Below, piece by piece: positions 31,632-45,146 of a stretch of 64,000 nt of DNA. Numbering within the stretch: the stretch's first letter is position 1; the number at the start of each line of letters is the position of its first letter. The stretch covers positions 984,501 through 1,048,500 of the forward strand of contig OX621166.1 of the NCBI GenBank assembly GCA_951640195.1, in the 5' to 3' direction. The translations under genes were made by a program, and so were the position numbers. The DNA comes from Porpolomopsis calyptriformis (lineage: Eukaryota; Basidiomycota; Agaricomycetes; Agaricales; Hygrophoraceae). Below the pieces are notes generated by a model, which did no database searches, was not told where the DNA came from, and was given only the letters and a program-made list of their open reading frames with translations.

Positions 31632-34600
31632 CTATTGAAAAGGATCCAAGTCTACATCAAGTGTCGCCGACCATGCTCGCTCCTCAAATGCTCGTAAAAA
31701 GGCATATCCTTTTGCAGTTTCTTCATTAGATAGCACCCTCACAGATGGCCGCAGCACCTCGTCCGAGGACACCAGAATACAGAGCGTCTTTGCGCGACTG
31801 ATCGCAACGTTCAATCTTCTTCGCTCCAACAGGAACCCAACCTCAACACTGGACGAATGCGAGAAAAGACAGATCACGAAAGCAGCTTCAGAACCTGCCA
31901 AATAGTAGAACAAATGGTGAATGGTCTCTCGTCAAGCATGCACATGAAATGTCCCTACCTTGAAGTCTCTCCACGGTGTCAACCCTGACATTTTCCAGTT
32001 CCGAGGTGAGGCTCATGTTCCTCATGGCGTCAATGAGGTTTTCGTCTCGACCCTGCTTATTGTGAAACCCAAGCGCCTCCTTCACTGCTTGTCTTTGAAT
32101 TCGGTGTGGCGTCACCACGAAGATATCGTCTTCAGGCGAACATGCCCTGATTGACTTGACCAGTGCGGCAGCTAGCGCTGCTTCCCCACGAACATGTACT
32201 TCGTATGCGATTGGTTCGGCACGGGCACTACTCGTTTGTAATCGGATGAGCGCCAGCGATATAGGATGCGGAAGATCAACATCGCTGATGGACATCTCAC
32301 GATGGGGTCCCCTGCGGGACGGTGCTTTGAGGAATGTTTGTGATCTCCGGAGCATTGCGTCGGACAGAGCAAGAAGGAATTGTTGGACATTTTCGAGCAC
32401 GTCGTTGTCAAATACAAGATTCGGGTCAAAGTCACGTTTTATAGATTGAAGTCGTGCAGCAATTTGTCTAGAGGCTTGTTCCTTCTGTGGTTCAAATGCT
32501 CGAGAGTAAATAGTAGCCACGAAATCCCCAAGGTCTGGGTTCAGTCTGAAAATGACTCGTCAGTGAATCGTTATCACCCACAAGGAAAGGGGTGTTAAGA
32601 CCTGAAGTTTTCTGTCACGAGAGAAACAACGATTTTGAATATAACTGATATGGCATAAGTTGTCATCTCACCTGTCAACTGGACGATAGTGCCTTGAGTG
32701 CTCTGGCTCTCGGAGATTGGAGAAGGCGCCTCAACAATTTCAGGTTTCGCCATGAGACAATCCAGAATAGACCCAAACAAGGGCCTCTTCAGTTGAGGAT
32801 ACTGTGCGGTTAAGATAGGTGGAAGTTGTTCTGAGTCCCCAGAAACCACTACCTTGCCCGTCGACTTGAGCGACCTGAGAACTAATGCCACAGATCCGAG
32901 CGTAAGTTGACCGGCTTCGTCGATGAAGACGCAATCCACTTCAAAAGAGCGTTGTTTGCTGAAGTTGTATAACTGTGTAATGGCTCCAGTAAATACTTAT
33001 ATCAGCGGAATCACACGAACCTGATAAACAGTGCCAGCGTAGATATAAGAACGTTGGGGGCCATCGGAGGGCGGAGGGTGTTGATTACCTCTGGCAACAT
33101 GTTCAACTTTGACATTCTTCAGCCAGGTCACAGGCAGTCCCTCGATTCTGTGGTAGCATTCCATGAGATATGCTAGCTTGTCTAAGCACGCTTGAATTGC
33201 TGCGTGAGTCATGGCAGTGAGAAAAACAATGTAGCGGTTTGAATTGTGTAGTTGTCTGTGCACATCGAGCAGCCGTAACAGCGACAGGGCGATCGTGTAA
33301 GTTTTTCCAGTACCTGCGAATTAAGATTAGGCTGGGCTTGTCGAGGAGCAGCTCGAGCAGTTACTACCTGGGGGTCCCCATATTACTGCCAAACGACGAG
33401 TCAGAATTCGATTTGCCGCCTTATGTTGGGAAGCTTTTAATAATAAGGCTGCGGCCGCTTCGGATCCCAATGAGGATCCTTCGCGAAACAGACGTTGGAT
33501 GGACGTTGCAATCTTCATCACTTCTGCGGAATTTTCTTGCTGCATTCCAAACGCATGAGGATCAGATATTAATCGCAAAAAAGGGACCCTTTGCACGTTG
33601 GGTTCTCTATCTGGTCCAGGATCGCATCTCAAATCGAGTTCCAGAATCGTCGACAGCACTTTGGTAATATTGAAATCGACCAAACGCGGTGAAAGTCTGT
33701 AGCGACGACCTGGTGTAATCATAACGCTTTGATTACCCCAGGTTCGCAGCGTTACTCGTGTCTCCCGACCTTCGCTAAAAATATCATAAAGATCCGCCAC
33801 TAGGAGGTTTCGTTGTACCGCAGGGTGTTGGTTACCCCATTTCGAACTCGTGTACTTGTTAAGAGGAAAGAGTAGCCCACAAACACTGAGATCGTCAAAA
33901 AGCGCTTCCACGGGAAGGTTAGACTGATCTAGGTCTCCGCCCAGCACCCTAGCGTCGCAATCATCCACAAGAAGATAATCATAGAATGTTCGATCTTTAT
34001 CCGTCGGCGTATCCAGTCGGCCAGATATGAGTTTGAACCAGCGCACGAGCCCGCTTACTCCTTGTTCAGCATACTGATATTCTAATATTGGGGCGTCAGG
34101 ACAGCCTTCAATTCGAGACCTCCACAACTCCATAAGCTTTGCCAAAACCTCGAACTATACCAAAAGGCATATGAACATTCGACAACACCAAAGAAGGGGG
34201 ACAGGTACCTGCTGCATGAAAAATAACTTGCGCAATTGGTTTTCTCTACATATATCCATGAAATTGACTGCAAGAACTCGCGCTTGGTTTACGAGGAGGT
34301 TATGTTTTCCCGTAGAACGACTGGACACCCGTATCCTGAGCTCCTCTACGACTTTAAACACGCACAGGTTCCTCCTGACTAGGGAAGCTTCAACTTGACG
34401 GGGTGGACCATGCTTGTATTGATGAAATATGTCATCGTCGCTGGGGCACCCAGGGTTCTGAGGAAGTAGGATTGAAGCACATTCCGGAAGATCCCAATAG
34501 CCTGGAAGGGGCAACGCTAGAAGACTCTCCACTTGTCTCTTCACAACCACAACGCGGGGTAATTGTCCCAGTTCTGTTTTTTTATCTTCACCGCAGCATT

Positions 34601-36359
34601 CGCTCGTCGTTGGTTGGCTGCCCTCCGCCTTCAAATGTTCTATTTTATCTTGAAGTCGTCGACGAAGTTGTTCCACGGTGCCAGCAGTCGGGAGGTCAAG
34701 TCGATCAAGACACGTCTTAAGCTCCGCTTTGGTCCTACCCTTTGTAACGAATTCGAGCAATGCTCCAGAAAGTACGAGGGGTTGGAACAACGTCGACAGA
34801 AGATTCGCCCCTTCACATAGGGCACCTACGCACAATCGAATGGCAGATTGAGTTTCCTCCCCGGAAAGGTCCACTGTGAGAGCTGTCTCCACGAGGTGGT
34901 TTTGTAACGCCAATTGTTCACTTGACGAAAAGACATAGAACTGAGTGCGAGGTATGGGATTGGTCTTTGAGTGAAGGTCAAGGATATCTTTAACGACAGA
35001 TGCGATATTCGGGACAAGCCCCTCTTGGTCACCGCAGAGATTGTAAGAATTGAATGACGAAACAGTGGAGAAGACAGAGAGGCAAAATGATGCAATTCTG
35101 AGAGAAGAGGGATCTAACAAAATCGATAAGACAATGGCGATATCTTCCGTACTGGGACAAGTGAAGTTGCGCCGGTGAATAACCTAGGGGCAAATTTAAT
35201 TTATTGCTCAGTTAAATGACAGTAGAAGGCGTTTACTTTGATTGAATGCGTTCTTGCTGCTTCGACAACTGCGCTGCTGTGAGCATGCTCTTTATTTTTC
35301 TTTGTCGGAACCCCCAAGATGCGTTTGACTTTTTTCATTGTGCTTGGGGAAGTGCTTTGCAAGGCAACCATTCTATTTTGGTCTTGAAGAAGGCCATGCA
35401 GTTCTTCAATATCAGTCAATTCCTGTGGCCGAGACTGACTTCCGCGGGAAATTTCTAGTAAACTTGCGACACTCTTCGCATCCCCCAGAGTGAGATTCGG
35501 GATTGACCCAAGTGTGCCCTCACGGAGGGCTCTGGATCGACATTCAGAGTCGTAAGGACAGTGGCGACAAAGAGGGTTGTAGTGCCACTCGACCTTATTG
35601 CGGGGACGAGCTAGAAGTTGGGGGAGCTGACGGAACATGAAATTCTCGAGGGAGTCGGAAAGAAGAGAGACGGTGATGGTCTTCAAGTCGGAAACTGTGG
35701 GGTTATTACACTCGAAACCACCCGGCGGTGGCAACCAAATGGCGGCGGTGCTCATGGGACGGAAGGGCGGTCGAGGAAGGAAATGTTGCAAGCACATCGT
35801 ATAGAAATATATTTGTATTAGATGCGATGTCTTCGAACAATCATAAGCCCGGTTTCTGTCGGGAGGAAAGTAGCATTACCTGAACAGACTTGGAGGCTTT
35901 CGCGTCGATGATTCTCCATAAGTATGATCCGTCTTCTGCTCGGGATATCTCAAGCAAGTCAGGTTTCGCGAGGCTAAATTCAACCGGACTCGTTCCAACA
36001 CTCTTAAATTCCTTTTTCAACGCCTCGTTTGGAGGCCAAAATTGGAGACCGGCAACAAAGAAATGGGGTCTTTCATCCAGTTGAACTATTTCCCGTATGT
36101 CATCGCCAGTCAATGGGCCAGATAACACAGTCAAAAGCAGGCGGTCGTTGTCCAACCATTGGAATAACGTCGATTCCCAGTCATTACCGCGTTCGAATTG
36201 GGCCTTTGAAAGTTCTGATATCTCACGACCTTGCTTTGTGTGGTTGGCCCCATTGTATGCGACGTGAGTTCCATGATAGACGTTGTGCAGAAAAAGCCCA
36301 CAATTGAGGTGTTGGTGAACGGCTAAATTCGTAGCAGATAGCTTCCCTTTACGCGTCAT
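31632..36359 (-). CDS. RecB-like nuclease / SAP / superfamily-1 helicase fusion
   Basis: A large multi-exon minus gene starting MTRKGKLSAT at 36359. Nuclease signature residues lie in AKPDLLEI and WRIIDAKAS (about 35960-35900), a PD-(D/E)xK core. Clustered cysteines LCRHCPYDSEC (about 35560) resemble the Fe-S cysteines of Dna2/AddB nucleases. A SAP-like segment (about 34610-34760) follows. Helicase motifs are then seen in order: WGPPG|TGKT split by an intron (about 33360/33315), FIDEAGQ (32920), SGDSEQLPP (32850), NFRLNP after an intron (32550), VDTVERLQG (about 31985) and RRLNVAISRAK (about 31820). The architecture matches Dna2-like or TM0106-type nuclease-helicases acting on DNA ends. Exact orthology is undecided. 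Confidence 0.82.
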
Positions 36360-36792
36360 GAGAAAGGGTGCATCAGGTATTGTACGTTATCCGTTCCTTG
36401 TGTGGTGACAGGGGTGCACCTCGTGTAGCCTATGTGTCAAGATGACTTTCAAAATGGAGCATGATTGCACCGCCACAACACGACCGGTCACATGTCACGC
36501 ATTACATTCCATCCTTTTGCTGTAAACGGCTCTCGCGGTTATCGGGGTCCATGTTGCTGTGAGTCAGCCACGGAACCGGATCATTGTGAAGTTGTGTGAA
36601 GTGTACCAGTCAAGGTACGACAAATCTCAAAGCCTCGTATTATGAACATACATTATAATGTGGACAAGGTTGAGCGTAAGAGAGAAAGATTGCAAGCTAG
36701 AAAGAGATATTAGGCTGTGGGGACAAAGAACTGACCAATGAGATGCTAACAATGCCAAAACGAAAGAAAGAAAGCGCGCGAATGGGAACCGT
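36360..36792. other. Intergenic between helicase 5' end and eIF4G 3' end
   Basis: About 430 bases upstream of the helicase start (minus). It also contains the 3' untranslated region of eIF4G. No frame is supported. Confidence 0.4.
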
Positions 36793-39700
36793 CTATGGCA
36801 ATAATAGAGCAAGAAGTTTATCACTGTCCTTCGACTTGGATGCAATGCGTGTACGTCGCTCCCCGTCCTTGTCTAGTCCAGCACCCCTGAGCATAACAGC
36901 CATCAGCTCGAATGCTTTTGGTGCATCAAACACAATCTCATCCAGAATCTCAGCCGTAGACATGAACCCTTCCTCAAACGACTCTGCCGAACACAGCTCC
37001 TTTTCTGCCGCACGGCTGAAGAACTCAGCGACCAATTGTGCATCTGACTCTTTAGACTCGATTGCTTTGGCGACCAGCTTGTCGACGAGCCGGAATCGAT
37101 GATAAACTGGAAGATTGGAGAAGTATTCCTCCGCCTCGTCCAGATTCCGAACAGCGAAAAATTCTTTTGAGTCCTCCGCAATCTTCTTCGTCGCTTCTGC
37201 TTCAGGCATCCGTGATTCGGCGGGTACTTCAGGTTCGTCGTTGTCCGAACTGCTTTCGGATGAGGGACGAGGGGCCACCACTGATGGTCCCTCCAAAATT
37301 TTCGAGCGAGGCTGAAGGACAAGCTTTTTGCGCTGAGCAGGCGGTTCGGGTGCCACGTGCGAGATGTCAACACTCGTTTTGCGCGGTAGATGATTATGTC
37401 TGGAAGAGCCAGCAGTACCGGCATCAGTAGCACCTTCCGGGTTCTGGCTTAGCATGGAGAACATGTTCGAATTCGAACTAGAACGCGATAGTGACAGTGA
37501 TTCCTTTTTGGCATTGTCTTTCTTGCCGGCGAAAATACCACTCGGACCAAAGGTCGTCGGCGTGGACTTTGCTATCTTGCCAAAGTTTGATAGGTCTCCA
37601 GCCTTGGTAGGTGGCCTGGACGGGCCACCGCTGCCACTCGCGACAGTCCATCCGTCAGCGGCAGGTTGCGAGATTTCGCCTCGTTCGCCACCTCGCCGTG
37701 AGCCACCTCGCGACATGCTCATTTGCCGTTGGTAGGACTCTTTCTCCTGCGCAGCTTTTTCCTTCGCAGCCTAGCGAAGTTTCATAGATGAGAACAACGA
37801 AACCATGGTCCACATCCTGACTTACTGCTTCATGAATCTGGGCAATCGTGGCCGGGGCGGCAACGGCATTACGCGACACCCATTTCCGTTCCCGGAGCTC
37901 GATAACATCCTACCAACACACAAGAAGATGAATAATGACACCATAGAACGAAAAAAGAGTCGGACTTACCTGTAACATGAACTGCATACGCGCACTAACA
38001 TTAGGGCTTTTGACAGACTCTTTCATGCGCGAGAAGTAAATATCCATATGTGCGCGAGCCTTGGTTGTATCCAGAAGTGCGCCCACGGTCGCCAAGAGCT
38101 TGCAAAGATTCTCAATCTCTTCCTCCTCGGGATTGTCCACGTTCCCGAGCAACTTCTTCACACACTCGTGCATAATCCGCTCCGTCAGCATCTGCAGCTT
38201 AAACAACTCTCCAATGAACTTGATCAGTCCCAGACCCTGACGTTTCGCCTTCTGTGCGGCATAGTACTCCTCAGAGTACAGCACGATCTCCTCTTCGTTC
38301 CCGCCCTTATTGTTGAACGCCTTCGCAGCCGCCGCCTGGTCTTCAATAGCCTTTGTCGCAGCAGCAGCAGCAGTCGTCTCCTTGGCGACCCAGCCACGCT
38401 CGAAGTCTTCCTGACACCTGTTAAGAAGGTACTTCCGGAAAAGCTGTCCACCAGTGATGGGTTTCCCTTCCGCGTTCTTAATTTCATCGTCCTGGACATT
38501 CGGGCTAATCTGCTCCATCATCTTCCGGCAAAGTCTCGCATACATCTCCGACCATGTTGCTTCGTCCGTTGCCTTCTCGAACACGAGCCTGATGACTTGG
38601 ATGAGCGTTCTCCCATTCTTCTCCTTCTCGGACTTGTTCGCCCAAGCGATAATTTGGTCCGAGATGGAATCGAATTTCTCCATAGAGAGCTTGTTAAGAA
38701 GCGACCTGACTTTGCGATCCACGATCTCGGTTGAATCGGGATCAACGGCCACGGGTTTTCTCGAGATGCTAACGGGCACCCATCGATTTCCAGAATGCAC
38801 CAGTGGTTCTGGATCAAGCATGCCACCAGGTCCTATGGACCCAGGAGCACCAAAGTTGGAGCCATGGCCTTGTGGTCCACCAGGGCCTCCGCCGCCACCG
38901 ATCTTGTTACTTTCGTTCCTCTTCTCACCACGCTTACTTCTGGTGCGATGGCTTGATGTAGACGACCCAGGGGGGGCTCCAGGACCACCTTGACTATTCG
39001 ACCTCACCATCGGCACTGGTCTAAACTGCAACCCAGCAGGACCAGAAGCCACACGCGAGCTGTTTGCCATCGCGAACCGCTCGTCACTGGTAAGTTTTGT
39101 GGGCATTGTGCTGAAGTTACCCATCCCCATGTTGAACTGGCTCGATGCATTGGCTTTAGCAAACCCGCTGGCTGTGATACCCAAACCAATGGGTGCTTGG
39201 CGGGAAGAGGAGGAAGGGGCGGGATTAGAGGATTGACGATGGCGCCCAGACCCACCGCGGGTCATTGAGGGGAATGTCTGCTCCACAGGTTCGAGGCCGA
39301 TCGCATCGAGAGGGGGGAGCATGTCCGGTTTCTCTTTGCAAATCATCATAAATTGGAGAAGGAAATCACGATCGTATCTTGGCAGAATTTTAGTGCTTCA
39401 TTTAAGAATGGAAGAAGCCGACGTACCTAAACTTGCCATCCTTGGCATTGATATTGAGCTCGACTTTAGGACTGGAGACACCTTCCGGATATGGGACACG
39501 AGCTAGATCGTCAATGACACGCGCTGTGGCGAGAGCTGAAGGAAGTGGAGCAGCAACCGTAGTCTTGTTCGCGTACGTAAGATCCAATGGTCCGGGTCGT
39601 TTTCGCGGAATGTCTAAAGGGGGGGGAGGGGTTTTCACGCTGATGGTATCTATCCGTAGGGGCTCTTTAGATCTCTCGTCTTTTGGTGCTTCTTCCGCCT

Positions 39701-41824
39701 CCTCAACCGGGACCTCTATCTTGCCGTCCTCGGCCTGGTTCGCGGTCGGGGTAAGAGTACCTTCCTCTGCCTGAGTAGCAGCAGCCCTGTCCTTCTCCTC
39801 CTCCTCTCTCTTTATTCGCTCTTTTTCTTCCTCTATTTTCACACGCTCCCTCTCCTCTTGCTCTTTCCTTACCCGCTGTCTCTCCCTCTCCTCCTCCTCA
39901 GCTTTCCGCTTCCTCTCCTTTTCCTCCTTTAACAGACGCTCCTTCTCCTCCTGCTCCTTACGTATACGCTCTTTCTCTTCCTCTTCTTTGCGTATCCGTT
40001 CTCGCTCCTCCTCTTCTTTGCGTATCCGTTCTTTCTCCAATTCCTCCTCCTTTCGTCTCCGTTCTTCCTCCTCGGCCTCCTTTCTTTTCGTCTCCTCTTC
40101 TTCCTCCTTCCTCGCTAGCTCTTCTTTCTCTCTCTTCGCTTTCTCCTCAGCCTCCAACTTCTCTCGCTCCTTATCAAGCTCCAACGCAAGCCTTCGCTTC
40201 CGCACCTCTTCACTCTCGAGCCTCACAGGAATTGACCGTCTATTTACATTTGACGCCATGCCACTGGGACCAGACGGTTGCTGCTGCTGCTGCCCTGCCG
40301 ACTTACTCAACGACTCTAGATCCACTTCTCTCCCTTCACTATTCTTCACCGTCACTTTTGACAATGGGCGATTATTCCGATTGGGTACAAAAGTGCTCGC
40401 GTTTGTGTTCAACCGCCCACCGGTTGGCGGAAGCGACGATCCGGTGGTTGAAGGTGTTGCGGGCGGCGAAGAAATGCCTGCAACAATATTATTCACCGAC
40501 GGCGGCGTCGGGTGCGTGGCTGGTGTTGAATGGGGGATTTGGGAGGCATGCGAGTGTGGTTGCGTCGGTGTGCTAGGCGCTTGTAGTGGTGGGGGAGGAT
40601 GTCGTGGTGACATTGGCATCCCAGCATGTGGCGGACCTGGAGGACCACCCGGAGGAGGAGGGTGATGGTGTAAGTGATGTGGATGCTGGGGTTGGTGCGG
40701 GAGAGGTTGTGGTGGGTACCAACCGGGAGAGTAGGGCATGTAAGGATCGGGATACTTGAATTGTTCCGGTGAGATAAGAGTTCGAATTTATCGTTTGTCA
40801 AGAAAAGAAAAGACGCACAAAATATCCAGGCCATCCTGGTACAGGAACGACTCCAGGAGCTGGTGACATGGCGGGGGGCTGCGGTGGGTGCGGATGGGGA
40901 GCCAGACGAGGGCTTGATAGACCAGCAGACATTGGAGGTGGGGCACTACCTGGACCGTTCGGTCCAGCCGAAGGACGAGGGACAGTGCCGTTAGTCATTT
41001 GGCGTGAGTAGACCGGGGAGCGTTGACCCGGGCCGGGACCAACACCAGGACCATTCTGCTGCTGCGGGCGCAGATCAACAGGCACAAAAGGCGTGTAGTG
41101 AGAGCTTAATGGTGATGGCTGTGAAGTGGGAGGGATGGGTTGGGATTGTTGAAGGGGCGCAGACGATGGAGGTTGTGGCTGAGGAGGAAGGCTCAGCTGG
41201 CGAACAGAAGGTGATGTGGAATCCGGAGCTTGATTCGGAGGTGCGACTTGAAAAAGCTTCTTGATGTCCATTCTACCGAGAGGGGTGGGTGCTGTCGTTG
41301 AGGGGGTGGGTGATGTGGCAGATGCGGTGGAAGACGTAGAAGGTGCCACAGGTGGTTTTGAAGATGCTGAAGCTGGTGAAGTGGACGACCTTCCATTTAC
41401 GTGACCGCTAGTAGTAGCTGGCACAGGACTCGGGGGGGTCACACCATCAGATTTGACGGGTGATGATTTTGTTGCAGGAGAGGAGGATAAGGGTGCTGAA
41501 GGATCATCGATAGAACCAAAAGTTACAGCGGAACCTGGATTTTGACTGAGAAAAAAGAAAAAGAGAAAAAAAAAAAGAGTATGGCTTGCCTTGTTTTACC
41601 GATCCAACATTACTCCGAGGCATGCTAACAGCATCCTTTATGGGACCAAGATTACTGGAGCGCCTGGAGTGAGTAAGATGGGGCGGATTTGAAACATTTG
41701 CAGGTGATTGAGAACGAGGAGTAGGCGTTGAAGAATTTGTTTGAGGGGGGCCCTTTGCCCAAGCTGACTTTGATGGGAGCTGGGGAGGAGACTTCACAGT
41801 AGTTGCGGTTGAGGATTTGCTCAT
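36793..41824 (-). CDS. eIF4G: Translation initiation factor eIF4G
   Basis: It starts MSKSSTATTV at 41824. A long Pro/Ser-rich N-terminus is followed by a Glu/Lys/Arg coiled coil (about 40150-39780). Across an intron near 39370 the eIF4E-binding motif YDRDFLL (YxxxxL-phi) is formed, followed by QFMMICKEKP. The MIF4G domain spans about 38770-37985 and binds eIF4A. After two short exons a basic RGG-type segment (37720-37680) and a C-terminal MA3-like region (about 37180-36800) follow, and the stop is at 36793. The protein scaffolds eIF4E, eIF4A and eIF3 for cap-dependent translation. The MIF4G core and eIF4E motif are complete. Confidence 0.92.
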
Positions 41825-42274
41825 TCTAGCAGGGAAAGGATGAGAAGAGAAAAAATAGGTGAAAAGAAAGAGGAAAGTTACGAATGTTGTTTGAATGTCG
41901 GATTGATTTTGGAAAGATGCAATGGCGCGTGCGGTTGGTCGTCAAAAATGACCTGCCAGCAGGCGTAAAAGCAGCAGGCAATGGTATGAGATGAGATTCT
42001 CTAATAAAAAGGATGAGTCGGACGCTGGTGCAAGCGAACCGGGCGTCAGGGATGTCCTCGAGTGAAGGACGAAGGGCGAGGGTCGTCGCTGAGGGGAGAA
42101 AAGCCAAACAAAAAAAAATAATTGAAAAAAAAAAAAAAAAAAATGAGGTAAGACCCCGATTACCTTAATTATGTAATAATATTTAATAATATAATTAATT
42201 TCACCGTCGATGCTGTAGTGCCGGATGTCGCTCACCCCCATTGCCCCCTCCTTTCATTCTCCCCACCACCAGGG
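41825..42274. promoter_or_regulatory. Divergent promoter region of eIF4G and the arrestin-related gene
   Basis: About 450 bases between the two divergent start codons. It holds an A tract of about 19 bases (42125-42143), then an AT-rich run of TAATAATA type (42170-42200). A/T tracts like these often exclude nucleosomes in fungal promoters. No coding frame is supported. Confidence 0.5.
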
Positions 42275-44900
42275 ATGACCACCAAAAATTCTCTGACGAT
42301 TTGCCTAACTGAATCAGTCGTATTCCTTCGCACAGCAGACAGAACGAACAGAGACCATGTCACACCTATTGACTCCTCCCCTTCCATGGTTCGCGGTCTA
42401 CTCACTTTGTGCCTAGCGAAACCTACTCGGATATCCAGCATCGAGCTGGAACTTGAGGGCAAAACAAGCACCACGTGGTTGGAAGGTGAGCTTCCCCTTC
42501 AGGTGGCTGCGTTTCCAGCTAACGTCAATCCCAGCTGTTGGCCACCGCAGGACAGACATCACCGAAGAACACAAATTTTTCTCAGCCTCAACAGTATTCT
42601 TCACTGCTACCTCATCACGTCATGCATCTCGACGCACTGCATCAATAGGTCCCGGTATTCTACATCGTGAGGAAGCAATCGAAGAATGGGAAGCCCTGCA
42701 GTACCCTCCCGATGATTCTGAAAATTCACCCCCCCCTCGCGCGCGTCGGCTCAGCGCAGACAATTCCACCTTCCAGCGAGAGTACATCTCCCACCATCAA
42801 GACCCTACCCCAACTCCACCCTACCGAGCTTCCCCGTCTTCCGGCAGCCCAGCTTCGTCAATCATCCTCTCCCCGACATCCTCCAATACCCATTTTGAAC
42901 TTGACCCAGCTCAGACCCTCGGAGACCTCAGAAATACCCTTCACGCAGACCTGGAGTCCACAAACCCAACTCAATCCCACTTATCCTCCACCACTCTTCA
43001 ACCAAGCCGAACTACATCCTTGCCTCCAACCTTGCCACGTTCTCCCAGGTTCTCCCGTCCCGTCAGTTCCGAGAGCTCACGACTACGCGGATCCACCCCC
43101 AGTCCATCCACCTCACGTTCACCACTCTCGAGTCACTCTCGTGACCGTCTCTCCCGCGTTTCGAGTGATCCGGCCCACTCACCTCTCACCGAGAAGGCTC
43201 CGGCTGAGCAACGCGGCAGAAAAACATCTCGCCTCACCTTTGCCGGCTTGTCCAATGCTATCTTCGGTGCCGTCAAGGGCGAGCGGTCAAATTCTCCCCT
43301 TCCCCCTCATGCTGAACCTCTCACACCGATTAGCGAAGCGCCTCGAGGAAGGACAACCAACAAACACAAAACTCTAGCCCCCAGTCGGGGCAAATTCGGG
43401 CTCGGGGAATTTCTCGGCCTCGATGGAGACGAAACGTCTGGTGATGGGTGGCAGGAATTCAAAAAAGGTTTAATCTCTTTTCTATCCATCTAAATACATC
43501 ATTTAATGTCGAACTCCGAATCAACAGGGACATACACGTATCCCATATCCTTCACCATTTCTGCCAACTCGCCTCCTACCATGCATTGTGAATTTGGTTC
43601 AGTAACGTGGCAACTGAAGGCCCATGTCCATCGCCCGGGGGCGTTTACGCAAAAGCTCTCCGCCGTGCGCGATGTGACAGTGATTTCGTGTCCAGGGGAA
43701 GATGATATGGATGAACATGAATGTATGATGATGGAACGGCAATGGGAAGGGCAGATGCAATACGTTATCACCGTTGCTGGGAGGATGTTTTATGTTGGTG
43801 GCATCATATCGGTGCAACTGACTTTCATGCCATTGACCCAGATGAAAATTCATAGGATCGTTGTCTTCCTCGAAGGTTCGTTTGTTTGTTGAATGGTTCA
43901 TAACACGTTCTTACCATTAATACAGAACGAACAGATTACTTTGCCCCAACAAAGTCCATCAGGCGTACACTGGCCCCCCATCGCATTGAATTACTCTATC
44001 TCAAGTCGAATAAGAAAGAAGGTGGTCCCATCCTACCTCTTGACTCGGACGACAGCAGGACTTTCATCAACTCGCCTTTCTACGCCTTGTGCAACCAAGA
44101 TGACCCGTCCGAAATGGCGTCCAATCTGATAGGACCCGGCCCATGGACGCTGAATCACGATTTGAGACTCCCCACGTGCGCGTCCCTTCGGTTCACCAAC
44201 AAAAATAAGACGAGTAATATCATGGTCAGCCATGTACTGAAGTTTGTGTTCCGTGTGGAGCGGGCAAATGAGTCAGCAGCGGATTCGAAGACGATCCAGA
44301 AATTGTTTGATATCATTATACAAACTCCTGTTCAAATTCTTTCAGTGAGTCCTCGTCTTCCTCTTCCTTTTCGCCCCTCTCTAACCACTCGTCTAGTGTC
44401 TTTGCAATCCTGAATGGTTGTCGCTTCCAAGATACTCAGAGTCTTTCCAAGATGCATCCACGACGCCCCAAAGTTGCCCTTGCATTATGAGACAACTCCA
44501 AACTGAATCCAACAAGGAGACCAGATCATCAAACACGTCAGAGATGCCATTTGCTCAATCCTTAGCTCAAACGCATCAAGCACAAAAATTCGAGCATGTA
44601 CCTTCCCCGTCTCCCTCTCGCTCAACGCCACCACAAATACCGACTCCGGCTCCAACACAACATCACCACGTTTCTCTTGACCGCATGGGCTCGAGGGGGG
44701 CAACAAGTGGAAATTCTATTTTCGACGTTCCTTGGGAATCGGTTACCCACCACCACCATCAGCATCATCATTTGCCGACAGTGGAGGAGACGGATACCTT
44801 GTTGCAAAGAAATGAGCAGTTCGAGAGGCTCGTGTCTGGACAGGAGAGCGAGTTTGGTGAAGCGCCACCCGCATATGGGAGTTTTTCTGGGTCGGGGTAG
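42275..44900 (+). CDS. Arrestin-related trafficking adaptor (ART family)
   Basis: It starts MTTKNSLTICLTESVVFLR at 42275. The N-terminal arrestin half (with LTLCLAKPTRISSIELEL) is split by a 46-nt intron near 42485 and holds a long Ser/Pro-rich insertion (about 42690-43400). It resumes after an intron near 43468 (GTYTYPISFTI, then GSVTWQLKAHVHRPG). The C-terminal arrestin half runs about 43690-44340. The tail ends with EAPPAYGSF, a PPxY motif near the C-terminus. ARTs recruit the Rsp5 ubiquitin ligase through PPxY to plasma-membrane transporters and send them to endocytosis. Cargo is unknown. Confidence 0.88.
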
Positions 44901-45146
44901 GCGAGGGTTGGATGAAGAGGCAAGATGGCGATATCTATTCCGGGACTTGGATATGTCATTGTAGAATACGGTAATAAATAATGCAACTTTTTAAACATCT
45001 CCGCCGAGGGATATGAGGCATTATGTTTGGTAGATAATACAGCTGTGCATGTCTAGTGCGAATAAATTAGCGTCCGGTCGGATTGCTATCTAGTCCTCGC
45101 TAGAATTCGGAAGTAAGAAAAAGGCGAAAGGAAGGGAGTGAAGGGC
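44901..45146. other. Short convergent intergenic region
   Basis: About 250 bases between the stop of the arrestin-related gene (plus) and the stop of TIM22 (minus). No gene or structured element was seen. Confidence 0.4.

Noticed and set aside
38048..38734. 228-codon plus-strand frame
   Set aside because: Antisense of the MIF4G domain of eIF4G, with no domain of its own.
39988..40665. Long plus-strand frame rich in Arg and Ser
   Set aside because: It is the antisense shadow of the Glu/Lys/Arg coiled coil of eIF4G. The minus-strand reading has conserved domains on both sides.
42125..42143. A tract as evidence for a LINE or processed insertion
   Set aside because: No coding remnant or target duplication flanks it. 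It lies in a divergent promoter, where such tracts are common.
42667..43377. 236-codon plus-strand frame inside the arrestin-related gene
   Set aside because: It is another frame of the Pro/Ser-rich insertion of the adaptor. The adaptor frame joins the arrestin halves through introns, this one does not.
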